From Montifringilla adamsi (lineage: Eukaryota > Chordata > Aves > Passeriformes > Passeridae): DNA of 64,000 nucleotides. The DNA is taken from NCBI GenBank assembly GCA_017590115.1, contig JAGGNK010015225.1, forward strand, positions 620,001 through 684,000. Direction: 5' to 3'. The first letter of the stretch is position 1. The number at the start of each line of letters is the position of its first letter. Made by a program: the position numbers and the translations under genes. Below the pieces are notes generated by a model that did no database searches, was not told the origin of the DNA, and worked only from the letters and a program-made list of their open reading frames with translations. Positions 38,225 through 49,881 of this stretch are shown here, one piece after another.

Positions 38225-38288
38225 CATGCAGGGTGCAGGAACTCAATGATCTTTAAGGTCCCTTCCAACCCAAACCTCCCAGTGACTC
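38225..38288 (+). mobile_element. CR1 LINE 3' end, split by an LTR
   Basis: AATGATCTTTAAGGTCCCTT and CCAACCCAAACC lead into CAGTGACTC, where the LTR is inserted. The tail resumes as GACTCTATGG at 38975. The two halves restore the usual octamer region of a CR1 terminus. Confidence 0.85.
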
Positions 38289-38974
38289 TGCCTTGGTTGG
38301 AAAGCCAGGTGTCTGCTAAGGAAGGCAGGAGCCTCCCCAGAAATGGAAAATGCAAACCCCCTCCTCCAAGTCATTATAATTTTGAAATTAAGGGGCTCTC
38401 AGGCAAAGATATGGGAGCAGGAATAACAGTTCTTCATTAGGGAAGAAAATAAAAAACAAAATAAACAATGCAGTAATGCAAAACAACCCTGCCAGAGTCA
38501 GAAGACTGTCCTGCTGTGTGTCAGGGTGGTGGCACAGTCCCATCCCATGGGGGCTCAGCCCTCCTGCAGTGCCAGCTGTGGTTCTGCTGGAGCAGGGATC
38601 CTGCACAAGGCTGGAGTTTTCTCTGAAGCTCCAGGGCTGCTGGAGATGGGCCTGCTCTCCCTCTGGGAATGCAGAGGAGAAGAAAGCTGCTCCTCTGGGA
38701 ATGCAGTGGGCAAAGGCTGCTGTGCTGTTCCAGGCTCAGATTGTATCCAGGTAGGAATGCTTGGCTCCTGCCCTGGGCGGAGCATCTCCCCATGGGATGC
38801 TGGAATTTGATCAGCCCTGCAGGGACACTCAGTGGCCATGGACAGCAGAGATCTCCTGGAGGGAGGATTGGCTGTGGGAGAGATAAAGAAAACTGAACTG
38901 TGAACAGAGAGAGCTGCCCCAGCTCTGACAGAACAGAACACACACCCCCCAGCCACATCCTGCAACCTAAGACA
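38289..38974 (-). mobile_element. Solo LTR, four-copy family (copy 4), with 5-bp target duplication
   Basis: The 686-bp element is flanked by GACTC on both sides (38284-38288 and 38975-38979). A 5-bp duplication fits ERVL-type integration. The sequence on either side rejoins into a CR1 3' terminus, which independently confirms the boundaries. Confidence 0.91.
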
Positions 38975-39129
38975 GACTCTATGGCCATTTTGGCTGCGTG
39001 GTGACATCTTTTAAATGGCCCCAGCTAATCTGAAATCATCTGCCCAGGAGCATCCACGGCTTCTTTGGGACTCTGGAGTGGTTTGGAGGGATCTTCTCAG
39101 CATGTCCCTGACCCCAGCCTCAGCTCAGC

Positions 39130-39355
39130 TGTGCTGAAGCGACCTCCCTCACAGGAAAGAATTTATTCTTAATATCCAATCCAAACCTTCCCCTGGTCCC
39201 CTGTAAACCTTCCCCTGGTCGTTTACATTCAGAGACATTGCTCCTTGTCCTGTCACTCATGCCCTTATCAAATTTCCCTCTTCAGGCACTGGGAGGTTTT
39301 ATAGGATCTCCCTGCAGCTTTACCTTCTCCAGGCTGAGCAATCCCTCCTCTCCCA
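39130..39355 (-). mobile_element. CR1 LINE fragment
   Basis: ACAGGAAAGAATTTATTCTT, GGCACTGGGAGGTTTTATAG and CTTTACCTTCTCCAGGCTGA match the antisense of the CR1 region upstream of its 3' end. It contains a short local duplication of an AACCTTCCCCTGGTC phrase. Confidence 0.75.
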
Positions 39356-42207
39356 CAAGGAAAGTTGCCTTACATTGAAAATTTTGGTTTTTAAGAACGA
39401 GGAAACACCAAATGAATGAGAAAACGCCAAATGAATTCTCCTGTGTGCTCAGGACTGCTCTAGAACTTTCTCAGTGTCCTCCACCCCCCTGGGTTCCTGC
39501 AGCTTTCATGGATCTTTGTCAACCCTCTCATAAGGGAAGGTTCAACAGGAAACTTTCAGCTGGCTGATGAAAATATCCACCCAAAAGATGGTTGTAGGTG
39601 TGCCTAGAAGTTTATCTAGACATTTTATGAGTCAGATGCAGCAGTTTGGGTGTCCCTAATACATTCTTTTTTCTTTTGTCATCCTCTTTTGCAGTTGAAT
39701 GTAGCAATTCAAAAAACAATTCCTTCCCATTCCTTTCATTCCCCCTCTGAAAGGCACACTGATTATTGGTATTTTTTTTTATTTTTAAGAGTAATCTAAG
39801 CTTTACAGGACCTCTGCTGTCAGGCTGCTTCAGATATTGCATTGACAATTCCCAGCTAGATTTATATCCAAGGACATTCAGTGCTTCCCAATGGCATTAT
39901 CCTTCTGCTAATTGAAATTCCGTCCTAAGGAAGAAAAATGAGAGATTTCCAAAGGGGGTCAAGAAATAGCAAGGCAAAAAAAGTAAACCAAAACAAGCCT
40001 TTAAGACGATTCCCCAGGCTAGAAATCTGGAACAATGTTTTATTCCTTTCCCTTACAGTCAGCTTCCCAAAGGGGCTGTATTATCAAATATTACATGGGG
40101 TAATCTTAGTAACTACAGAGTTTATACACATATATGAAACCCCACAATGCTGATCACAGGGCACAATCCAGTTTAAAGAGCACTCTTCTACTGGGATTCA
40201 CCAAGACTCTTGGTGGTTTCTTATCAGTTGGCTTTTTAAGGCTTCAGAGCTTTTTTAATCCATTTTTTTTCCCCAGATGTTTTGTCCCATAACATTTTGG
40301 GGTTTATTGTATGGCTTAAAGTCCACATATTACCCTACCTCTATTTTGGCTGGTGAAAGAACCTTCCCAGAGTGCTGTTTTCAGAGTCAGGAGCACAAGA
40401 TACCCTCAAAATTTGTACCACTTGTCAGGAAAAACCATTCCAAGTGTTCTGGAGTTGCTGCCTAAGTTAGAGCACCACGAACCCTTTGGCTTTTCACCTT
40501 TGAGCTCACAAGAGCATTTAAATTTAAACAAACATAGCAAATCTGCTACTGTTTTCATTGTTGTTTGACATGGGCATAACCCCCTCCTGTCTTCAGGGGC
40601 ATTGGTGATCATTTATATCATAAAATATGTGACAAAAATGACAGAGAAGGTACAGAAATCCCTGAGCCACTGAGAAATGCTGCCCTGCCATGTCTCACAT
40701 TGGGATGTCCAGCACTTCCAGGTCCTGCTTCTTGACCTCTCAAACCAAATTCCTGAATTTCGGAGGTTGTTAAAGTTCTGGTGGAAGGAGAAAAAGGGAT
40801 TCTGAGGAAATGTGAAGTGCCCAAATCCAGTTTTATCTTGCTTATTCAGACTGACCAGCAGGTTTGGTAGAAGAGATGGAGTGGCCAGTATGTTCTAGTC
40901 TCAGTTTTGTGGCTGACCCTAGAAAATCCTTCCTTTCTGGACTTTACTTTCCTCTTGCTGAGTTACTGAGAGTATTTTATGGTGCCTACCAGCTTTAACT
41001 TCCAAAGGATTTGCAGTCTGGTTTGTCAACAACTGAAGGGAATATTTGGGCAACATGGACCAGCTCTGAAGCCCATGGTGCCCAAAACACCCCACAAACA
41101 GAACAAGGTTGGAATCACTTAGTTTTATCTAACTTATAATACTGAAATATTCCAGACTGGTTTTGTAAATACCTGCATGTAAATGCCAGCAAAATTATAA
41201 AGGCGTGTCCCCAAGCCCTTCCTTGTCCCTTAAATAATCAAAAATAATGCAATTAAGGGGAAATTGTTGCTTGGCCCTTGTTTGGCCCAACTTGAAAAGA
41301 ACCAGGGTGTGTTTTCATTGAGGAGATTTAATGTGGGTAGGATGTTTGCAGTCTGGCTTGTGCCAGGGAATGGGTTGTGGATAAATAGGGTTGAGAGGAG
41401 TAGAGTGAGTGCTGCTCTCACTCTCCAGGGTGAAGGGAAGGGGGTTGGCTGTGAGTGGTCAGCAGTGTGAGATGCCCACTGCTTTTATGTCTCTATTAAG
41501 AAGGAAAAGAAGGAGAAAGGAGATGAAGATTGGATGGGTGAGGAAAGTGAGGAGCCCTGGGTGAAGGCTGGAAGCCCCATCCTGTGAAGGTGGAAGAGTG
41601 GCAGGAAAAGGGATGGATTTACAGCCCCAGATGGCTCCTTGCGTTTGTCCTCCTGCAGACAAACAGACCCTCTCTGAATTATGGGGCTGTAATTCTGTTT
41701 GGGGACGGTGCATGGGAAGAGGGGGGGAGGCTGTGAGAGCTATTTGGTGGTTTTGTGACCTCCCCAGAAGCCCTTGATGGAATTCCAGCCCCATAACTCA
41801 CAGCTGCCTCCTCTGGATCCAATTCACCAGAGGTCTCTGATGTGGAAGTTGAGCTGGGGCTGGGAGCTGTGCCTTGCTCCTGCTGGGGAGTTAATCAGAT
41901 TGCTTTTGCTAATGCAAAGCAGGGCAGGTTTATGAGCCAGTTTCCCTGGATTCTGGCTCGGCTGGGGCACTGGGAGAGCACAGAGCAAACCTGGGTGCTG
42001 TTAATGTAATTGGATCAGTGTCTGAACTTCTTTCCGAGTCATCCATCACCAAGAAGGAGCACAGGCCATGGTGTGGCCCCTGAGGTGACCCTGGTGAGCC
42101 CTGGACATTTTCCATGTGGCTCTTCCCAAGGGCTGAAAGCTGCCTGCAGGTTTGTCCCAAAATGCAGAGGAGCAAGACCCAACTCTGGGCCACCAGACCT
42201 GATCCAG
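39356..42207. other. Unique intergenic sequence
   Basis: No gene was recognised. The block near 41890-41935 (TTAATCAGATTGCTTTTGCT, AATGCAAAGC) is enhancer-like. Confidence 0.45.
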
Positions 42208-42587
42208 TGTGGGGGATCAAGACTCCTGGACATCTAACCAATATGAATAGGCAGAAGCTGTTTTATTGTTTACATTATTTATACATATTTATACGTTCTG
42301 AAACTACTGCACACACTGATCACGCATTTCTTGACTGTTGCCTGTGTCTTGTCCACGTGTCCTGTGTGCACTTCTCAGGATATGTGATTGGTTACAGCCC
42401 AGGTGCATCACCACCCTCTTTTATCTAGTTCTTGTGGTCTTGGCATTCTGTTTCTCAGCCTCCTCTTTCTTAATTTAGCACAATTTATGTCTTAGCAACC
42501 TTGACGAATTCCGGAGGGTCCAAAAGCAGTTTGGCTGGAGCAGACTGTGGCCTAAACCCTGCAAATGCATTGCTACAGTCCAGGACA
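42208..42587 (-). mobile_element. Possible solo LTR on the minus strand
   Basis: Read on the minus strand, the block has CCAAT boxes, TATAAA-like motifs and an AATAAA about 60 bases before a CCCCCACA end, the layout of an LTR. It starts TGTCCTGG. An alternative boundary pair is suggested by GGACAT at 42228-42233 and 42583-42588. No second copy lies in the window. Confidence 0.48.
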
Positions 42588-44074
42588 TGAGATCTGGCTC
42601 AGTTCCACACCTGTGGTCCTGGTCCATAACATTCCAGAGAAGGACAGGTCCTGATGGTACCTCAGGGTCTGTATTTTGGCATCCCAGTGCTCCTCCAGCA
42701 GAAGTTCATCCAACTCAACAGGACGCCAACCATGTCCAGGACTAGACACCAGCCAGTCTGAGACAAAGCTGGGATGTCCTGGCATATAGCACTTTGTCCA
42801 GTGGATGGATTTCCCTCTGGCATCCTCTCTCTGCCCCCAAAATCTATTTTTCAAAGCTTAAATCCAGCTTCAGACCATTTTTTAGGGCTCATTCTCTTCC
42901 CGCCACCAGCCCCAAACAAGTAAACACCACACTCTCACTATCAGAGCAGACTGAACCTTTAAAGCACCTCCTTTTCCAATATTTTTTTACAAATATCTCC
43001 TGACCCAGTAGACCTTTTCCCAGTATTTTTTTTTTATTTTTAGCTCTGTATATTTGGCCCTCTGAAGGCACAATGCCTTCAAGCCTATGGGACAGAGAGA
43101 GCCAGACTGGATGCATTTTTACCCATGAAGGGAAAGAAAAATCCATGATAGATGCTCATCCCAAGCTGTGCCTGGCCATTTTCTGGCAGAAAATCATCCA
43201 AAATTGTGCTGGGGGCCTGCTTAACAGCAGGACACCACAGACAACTCACCACAGAGCCTGGTTCTCCACCTTGGCCTCCTTTTATTTACTAGCACAGATG
43301 TAGCCAGGAAAAACACCATGCCTGCTGGTGTTCTCTGCTTGTCATGTTCCTGCCCACAACGTGTTTGTGTGTCATGAGTTGTGACTAAGTGCTGACCTGC
43401 CTGCCTGTGTTGCAGGAACGAGGGCTGCATCCCATATGGCAAACTGAAGGAGAGCTGGCCTGTGGAGAAGACTTGGCATCGTGTTTGGTTTGGGGAGTTA
43501 TAAGGTCAGTGAGTACATTTCCCGCTAGAATTTATGAGAAGGCAGGAAATTCAAAGGGGTAAATAATAATAATAAAAAATAATATTAATAAACCAGTTGT
43601 TCTTCTCTCAATTTTCTTTCCTTGAATGTCTTAGCTGAAGGCAAAAGACCAAATTGATTCCTGCTTTCCTACCAAATGCTTGCTGCGTTGTGGGAACACA
43701 TAGCACATGGCAGAGAAGTCCAGGGCTCTGCTGTGCATATAAAAAGAGAGTTTTCCTAAAACAATTACAGCAAAAAAGGTCAAGGGAGAGCCACTGCTGG
43801 GATTCATCCCACCTGGCTTTGGAAAGGCACAGTGCAATCCTCTGCAGCTGGGTGAGCTCCTCCCTGGAGCCAGCCAGAGGAAACAGCTTTTCCCTCTGTC
43901 AGTCACTGATCTGTTTGAGCCAGCAGGGCTGTAATGAGATTAATTGGATCCTGGAAGGTCTCAGTTTTCACTGGGGCTACACAGAGAGACAGGACAAGCC
44001 CCACAGGAGAAAACACCCACGGCCACTCAGAAAACTCCTCATCAGAAGGGGTGATTTTGAGCAGAGATCCTGCT
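42588..44074. other. Intergenic sequence next to a possible LTR
   Basis: A 93-codon minus-strand open frame (42573-42854) overlaps the LTR edge by a few bases. I could not assign it to any retroviral protein. The remainder is unrecognised. Confidence 0.4.
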
Positions 44075-44178
44075 CTGATCTCCCTGATCTAGTGGGAAGT
44101 GTCCCTGCCCGTGGCAGGGGGTTGGAACTGGATCATCTTTAAGTTTCCTTCCAACCCAAACCATTCTGTGTTTTATGA
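44075..44178 (+). mobile_element. CR1 LINE 3' end
   Basis: GGGAAGTGTCCCTGCCCGTG and TTTCCTTCCAACCCAAACCA are followed by an ATTCTGTG-like end. Confidence 0.88.
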
Positions 44179-44887
44179 ATAAAGCCCTGTTGATCCCAGG
44201 ATCATTTTCTTGCCACTCAATAAGCTGGAACACCTTGACACTGAAGCTGGCAGGTCTCTGCAGGGCAAAGGATTCAGAACTATGGTCCCTATTCCTGTCA
44301 CCACCTTGGTGAGGTGCACCTGGGGCTGAACACAGGGAAGGGATCCCTTGGACTAGTGATATCCAGAGAGGGGTGGTGCTGGAGTCATTCTCTGCTGAAC
44401 CAGAAATCCCCCAGGATGGGGAATGGTGAGGGGAACATCTTAATGCAATCCAGGCAGCTGAACCTGGGAAGAGTCAGAAAGCAGGAAACAGGAAATAATA
44501 AAGGCAAATTGAATCCTCCCCAGGGTGCTGGAAACGGTCCCTCTCAGCTGACATCTGGGATTGCTTTGGGAAGCTGAGCTGCAGAGGAGTTCCCAGCTTT
44601 TACCTGGGAGATAAAGGCCATCTCTGAGCTTTGCAGGGCCTTTTCCCCTGCCAGGTTTCTGTGGGGCACTTGGGGGATATTATTTACTCCAGGGATGTCA
44701 CAGACCTGAAGCAAATGGTCACAATTTCCTCAGTGGAGGAGCTGGAAGAAGGCAAGGACTGAGGTGCAGGAAATGGCCATGATTTTTCATGGACCATGAA
44801 AGCAGGAAAGCTTTGAAAATGCCTCTCTTCTGTAGCTTGTGGGAGGGAGAATCCAGCATGGACAGAGAAACTTCAGGGAAAGGATGT

Positions 44888-44985
44888 GGCACTTGGGGAC
44901 TTGGGTTAGTGGTGGCTTGGCAGTGCTGGGTTAACAACTGAATTTGGTGATCTTAGAGTGCTGTTCCAACTTTAATGATGGGAAG
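44888..44985 (+). mobile_element. CR1 LINE 3' fragment
   Basis: TTAGTGGTGGCTTGGCAGTG and GTGATCTTAGAGTGCTGTTC match CR1 sense order. Confidence 0.8.
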
Positions 44986-46190
44986 GTGGCTCCTGCAGGC
45001 TTTTTAAACACCTGCTTGGCCTAGAGTGTCCAGTTTAGTTCATTTGGGAGCTGGACAGAGGCATTCCAGAGGCTGGAACTGGGAGAAGGGGCTGTTGCCT
45101 CCAGTCTGTGTCACACACATGTGACAAGGTCCCAGGGAGCATGAGAGTGATGCCCTGTCCTGCTGCAGACAGATCCATGTCAGAGTCTTTCCTCCTTCCT
45201 CCTAATCTTTCATTAAATCCACAGGGAAATTCTCTGCTCAGCAACAGCAAGCCCACACATGTAATCCCCCTAAAAAACAAACATTTTCCAGCTGACAACA
45301 GGGAGTTCCCACAAGCCTGTAGTCTGTTTGCTTGGCTGTGCTCAGTAATTGCCTCTCCATTTAATATTTGGAACGGTGTTTTTCTGGGAATAGTTGGTGT
45401 TTTGTTGTTTTCCAGTCTTGGCATGGATGACAAGAGGAAACTGGTCCAGGATGTATCAACAGGGTCTCAATATTGGTGCCAACCATGCCCTGCCCTATGG
45501 ATTCTCCCAAATCTGCAACACACAGCTGTGACCAGCCACAGAAACGTGACTGGGTGGGTTGGGATTGGTGCTGGGTTGCAGAGATCTTTGCTTCTGAGAT
45601 TCCAGGCAATCCATTTCACCTCTGTGTGCCTCAGGCTCCTCTCCTCCTTTTCCTCTCTGGTCTTACTGACATGGAAGCTGTTATTTCTACAGGACATTCT
45701 TTCTCTTGTTGTGCAGTTTCTGGTAGAGACACAGCCTAAAACTACTCTGGTGGAAGTGTAAATACAGCCACTTTGTCTGAAAGGAAGGTTTTAATGAGAT
45801 ATTTTAGTTTAGGTTTAAGTAATGCCATGAAAAACCAAACACTTCATAACTCTTTATTTAGAAGTTGTTTTGGGTTTTACCCTAAACCCACTGATAATTC
45901 AGAGGAGCCCAGACCTGAAGCTCTTCCTTGCACACAGAAGTTTTTAGCATCAATTCCCACAGCTCACCCTGCTGGCCTGAGGGGTCTGGTGGGGGATGCT
46001 CGTGTGGGTGACACTGCTGGGACTGGCTGAGCTGGGACTGACCCCAGGAGAACTCTGCACTGACCTGAGGCCCTGGAGAAGCTTCCAAAATGGAATGACA
46101 GAACTGGGATTGTGGGTGTGCAGTTTGAACAGAAGTGTGTGATACCACAGGGTGGGAAACTCAGAGTTTAAGGGTTTAGAATACAGTAAT
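44986..46190. other. Intergenic sequence downstream of the plexin gene
   Basis: A 217-codon plus-strand open frame (45108-45761) overlaps minus-strand open frames and lacks recognisable domains. No gene was recognised. Confidence 0.45.
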
Positions 46191-46228
46191 NNNNNNNNNN
46201 NNNNNNNNNNNNNNNNNNNNNNNNNNNN
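46191..46228. other. Assembly gap, 38 N
   Basis: A run of 38 N abuts a GAAG repeat, so the gap probably hides more of the repeat. Confidence 1.
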
Positions 46229-46284
46229 GAAGGAAGGAAGGAAGGAAGGAAGGAAGGAAGGAAGGAAGGAAGGAAGGAAGGAAG
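46229..46284. repeat. GAAG microsatellite beside a gap
   Basis: About 14 GAAG units are visible. The left side of the repeat is lost in the gap. Confidence 0.97.
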
Positions 46285-46296
46285 TTGGTTCCCAAA

Positions 46297-46390
46297 TGTG
46301 TGGATATGGGGACATGGTTTAGTGGTGGATGTGGCAGTGCTGGGTTAACACCTGGACTAAATGATCTTTAAGGTCTTTTTACAGCTTTTC
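46297..46390 (+). mobile_element. CR1 LINE 3' fragment
   Basis: GGGGACATGGTTTAGTGGTG, GCAGTGCTGGGTTAACACCT and AATGATCTTTAAGGTC are in CR1 sense order. It lies just right of the GAAG microsatellite. Confidence 0.82.
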
Positions 46391-46465
46391 CTTGAATTCA
46401 GTTCCCTCCCTCTGGCTCCATTTGACACAGGAAGCAGCAAGCACAGCCTGGGGCATTTTTATTTC

Positions 46466-46493
46466 TTTATTTTTTTTTTTAATAAACTTTATT
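46466..46493 (-). promoter_or_regulatory. PLXNA4: Candidate distal poly(A) signal cluster
   Basis: On the minus strand a canonical AATAAA lies at 46493-46488, within GAATAAAG. It is followed within 25 bases by an A-rich run that holds a second AATAAA-type motif near 46472-46466. Cleavage would be expected roughly 10-30 bases further on, near 46450-46475. Confidence 0.55.
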
Positions 46494-47397
46494 CTATATT
46501 ACAAATAGTTGTTTGTTTTTTTTTTTTTCTTTTTTTTGTTCTGGACTGCAAAATAGGAATGCCTTATATTTACATACACAGGTATACAATTAATTATAAC
46601 AAAGGTACAGAAGCTTTGCCTTTACCAAGTAACAACGGGATTCCAATTTAAATAGTATAGATTTTATGTCTTTCTTTTTTTTTAACTAGGATCAGTTCAA
46701 AAGAAAATCAAACTAACAACAACAACAACCTAAGAAAAAGAATCCCAACCTCCTTTCTAATGCTGTCTTGACATCTCTTTGAGGCTGTTAGTAACACTGT
46801 GGTAAAAGGAAATGTCTTTCCATTGATTTTAAGTTGGAAGCTTTAGCAAAACAGAGAATGAGACTTCTGGGCTCACGTGTATGTCCAAGACACAGGGTCA
46901 GACACAAGGAAGGGCCTCTCTTGTGACCATAAATAATCCAGTTGCCTCTCAATTCCTTGGGGAAAACACTGGGAGGATTTAGCTAGCACCTAATCTCTCT
47001 GCTTCCTTACCCCAGCCTGGGCTGGAAAGTGGAATTTCTCCAGGGAATGGAGAAAGAGCAGCATAGAAAGTTTAAATAACACCAAGTTTCTCTTAAGATA
47101 CTTCAGAAAGGACTTCAAGCTTGGACATGTGCCTTCATTTCTCCAACTGGCTCTTGTGCCTCAGTCTGTCTGAAAGTGAACAGCAGCTTCTCCACTGGGG
47201 AATGCCAGACCACACCAGTAAAAGAAGGGAGTGCTGAAAAGAGCCTGGATGTCCTGGTTTTCCCTCTGTTTTCCACACCCAAGTTTGCTTTACTGAGCTT
47301 CCCTGCACACTGCTCTCTGCTGCGAGCATCTTTGAGGTGATCTGTTTCCAAGCAGAAAGAATTTCTTGAGGTAAACTCTCCATTTTTAGAACAGAAG

Positions 47398-47460
47398 ATT
47401 AAAAAAAAAAAAAAAACCAAAAAAAAAAACACAACAAAACAAAAAACCAAACCAAACCAT
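47398..47460. repeat. A-rich tract
   Basis: A runs with CC and C interruptions lie within the inferred UTR and are U-rich in the mRNA. Confidence 0.8.
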
Positions 47461-47626
47461 TCAAACAATGAACAAACAACGACGACAACAGAAATCAAAC
47501 ACGTGACAGGTTGATTAGACTAAGCAGCTTTGTAACTTCAGTGGGGTTTTGGTGGGTTTATTTTTCCAAGTGTAAATTCTGTTTGGTTTTTGTTTAACCT
47601 TTTTTTTTTGACATCTTTCTACAAAT

Positions 47627-47628
<2 letters not shown>

Positions 47629-47665
<37 letters not shown>

Positions 47666-47715
47666 TTGTTCCTTTTGGGGTTTTCCCCCAGGGGATTTTT
47701 TTTTTTTTTTTTTTT
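47629..47715. repeat. Two T-tracts in the inferred UTR
   Basis: Runs of about 32 T (47629-47660) and 20 T (47696-47715) become A32 and A20 in the plexin mRNA. Confidence 0.9.
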
Positions 47716-48639
47716 CTGTAATCCTGTGTCCCTTTGGGTGCTTCTCCAAGTGTAGAGAACTGAGCCATCCCAAATAAAACAGGGTCGACAAGCTCTATTT
47801 TCAAAGCATTCTCCACAAAGTAGTTATTCCCAGTAAGACAACAAGATTTTTTTGTTGAGAGGGGCATTGCACAGTCACAGGGGTGAGGGAAAACTGCAGG
47901 ACTCTATGGACCAAACACTGCCCTGAAATGGGAGCTGCAGCAGGCACAAAGCAGGAAAATTCAGGCTGGGAATGGGCAGGAGGTTGAGGTTCACATCATG
48001 ATGTTGCAGTTCACGTGTTTCACCAATTTCCTGCTCCACAGCACACCAAGTTTGGATGGCAAGAGTTGGGACATCCCAAAACCTCCACCTGCCCTGAAGG
48101 ACCACTCTCGCTACTTATATTTTTATTTCTCCTCTTTTGGAAGGGTTCCCAAATAGCAGTGTCTCTTCCCAAAGGACTTCATTAAAGCCTTGGGGAAGGA
48201 CAGATCTACATTTCATGTTTTGACTTACTTCTGAACAATTGTCCTTCTGATATTGGCTGTGATGTGCTTGGGTTTTTACCTCACAGGCATCCCAGGCTCC
48301 AGGAAATTCAGAGGGGACTCAAAAGGAAGGTTGACCACTGACTGGACTCTTCTAAATTTGATCTATTGGTTTTCAACAGCATTATTAAAAATAATGACAA
48401 ATATCTGATTTGCTTGGTTTCATTCCCTTCATGGCAAACATTTTCTTGTGGGTGAATACACAAGATTGGGAAACACTTTTCAATCTAAGCAATTACCAAA
48501 TGAAATTCTGCTGGTAAATCTTCTTCATGACCAAATAAATCTTATGGTCTTCAGTGTCAAAGATGCAAGATAAGACAAGTGCAGTGGTACCACTAAAAGG
48601 ATGAAAATTGGCATAGCTCTCTTATCTAATGGAGCAAGG

Positions 48640-48776
48640 CTGATGTGTGCTGGGTTGGACCAAACCTTTGGATATGATCAGGACAGGATGAAGAGTGGGA
48701 AGAGAAGGACTGGGGAATGATTTAACATTCAGACTCTGTGATCTTTTTCCTACCCAAATGATTCTATGATTCTATG
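48640..48776 (+). mobile_element. CR1 LINE 3' end inside the plexin 3' UTR, antisense to the gene
   Basis: The right end is a textbook CR1 terminus, ATGATTCTATGATTCTATG, preceded by CTGTGATCTTTTTCCTACCC. The left part is degraded. If the UTR assignment is right, mature plexin mRNA contains the reverse complement of this tail. Confidence 0.8.
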
Positions 48777-49160
48777 CTAGGAGAGGAAGGTGGCTGAATT
48801 TCTCCTCGTTCATTCTCCTGCGCTGTCTGTTGGAGGGCAAACAATCTCCAACACCTCAATCCAGACACAAACAAATCTCCCCACACTGGTGTCCACTGGA
48901 AAGCTCAATCTGCAGCAGCACATGATGTGATGGATCAGGTCTCAGATCAGTGTCACTGACAGCTGAGTCCCACTCACAGCGAGGACATGAGGTGTTTGCT
49001 GGAGCTACTCACCCTTTCTTCCTCTAACCCAGCAGCACGGCCCCAAAGCAAACCAGGCAGTGAAGAAATAATCTTGACTCTCTCCTTAGAACCTCAGAGA
49101 GTCTTCATGAGTTTCCTTTCCCCTGTTTCTGATGGTGCTGCAGGTGCCAGCATTAATTAT

Positions 49161-49166
49161 TTTATT
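49161..49166 (-). promoter_or_regulatory. Possible proximal poly(A) signal
   Basis: An AATAAA hexamer on the minus strand about 3.6 kb after the stop codon could give a shorter transcript. Single hexamers are common by chance in AT-rich sequence, so this is weak. Confidence 0.2.
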
Positions 49167-49862
49167 GCAATGTTTGAGAAATGCCCATAAAGATCAGCCT
49201 ATCATCTGGAATATTCTGGATATTAGGAGCCTGTCCATGATCTTCTAGGAACTTTGGCTCCAGTTCTCTCCATGGGGCTTGAAAAACAGTGTGGGACACT
49301 ACTTATTTATCAGGAATTTTTGGTCAAGTGTTGAAAGGGAGGTGAGGGGAAAAGAAATCAAAGGAAAAGAAAACATCCGTGTTGTAGTAGGGCTCATTCT
49401 TCTGCTTATGTCTTTGTTTTTAGTTGTATTTTACATGCACTTAAAAAATAGTTAGCTCAACAGGTGAGGCTGGGAAGAAAGATGCCAAGACTTCTCATAG
49501 ACTGGGGGATTCTGGGACACTGGTTGGAAATGGGAAGGGCACTGAAGGGGACAGGGGAGGAAGCCCACGCATTTACATCACAATTCTGGCACATTTTCCA
49601 AGCAAAAAAAGCAAATCCAGCTCAAACACCAAAATAAAGCGAAACAGAAACACGAAAAAAAAATAAAGAGGAGATGAAAGAGAAGCAAAACGCAGATTTT
49701 CTTTCAAATCCTGGGTATGGGGGAAAGAAGAGGGTGGAGAGAAAGCAGAAATGCCTAAATGGGAAGTTTGGAAAGGGTTAAGACACCAATCTCCTGGTGC
49801 TTCCCATTTCCCCTAAGTGTTTCATTCTCAGTGTCTCTGAGGTGTTCAAGTTTTTCTCGAAA

Positions 49863-49881
49863 AATATATATATATAATATA
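49863..49881. repeat. Short AT repeat
   Basis: A TATATATA run in the inferred UTR. Confidence 0.75.

Noticed and set aside
32998..38974. Two same-orientation LTRs 4.6 kb apart as the ends of one provirus
   Set aside because: The right copy has its own GACTC duplication on both sides and sits inside a CR1. The outer flanks do not match, and the interval contains no recognisable retroviral sequence.
45108..45761. 217-codon open frame as a gene
   Set aside because: It overlaps several open frames on the other strand and has no recognisable domain.
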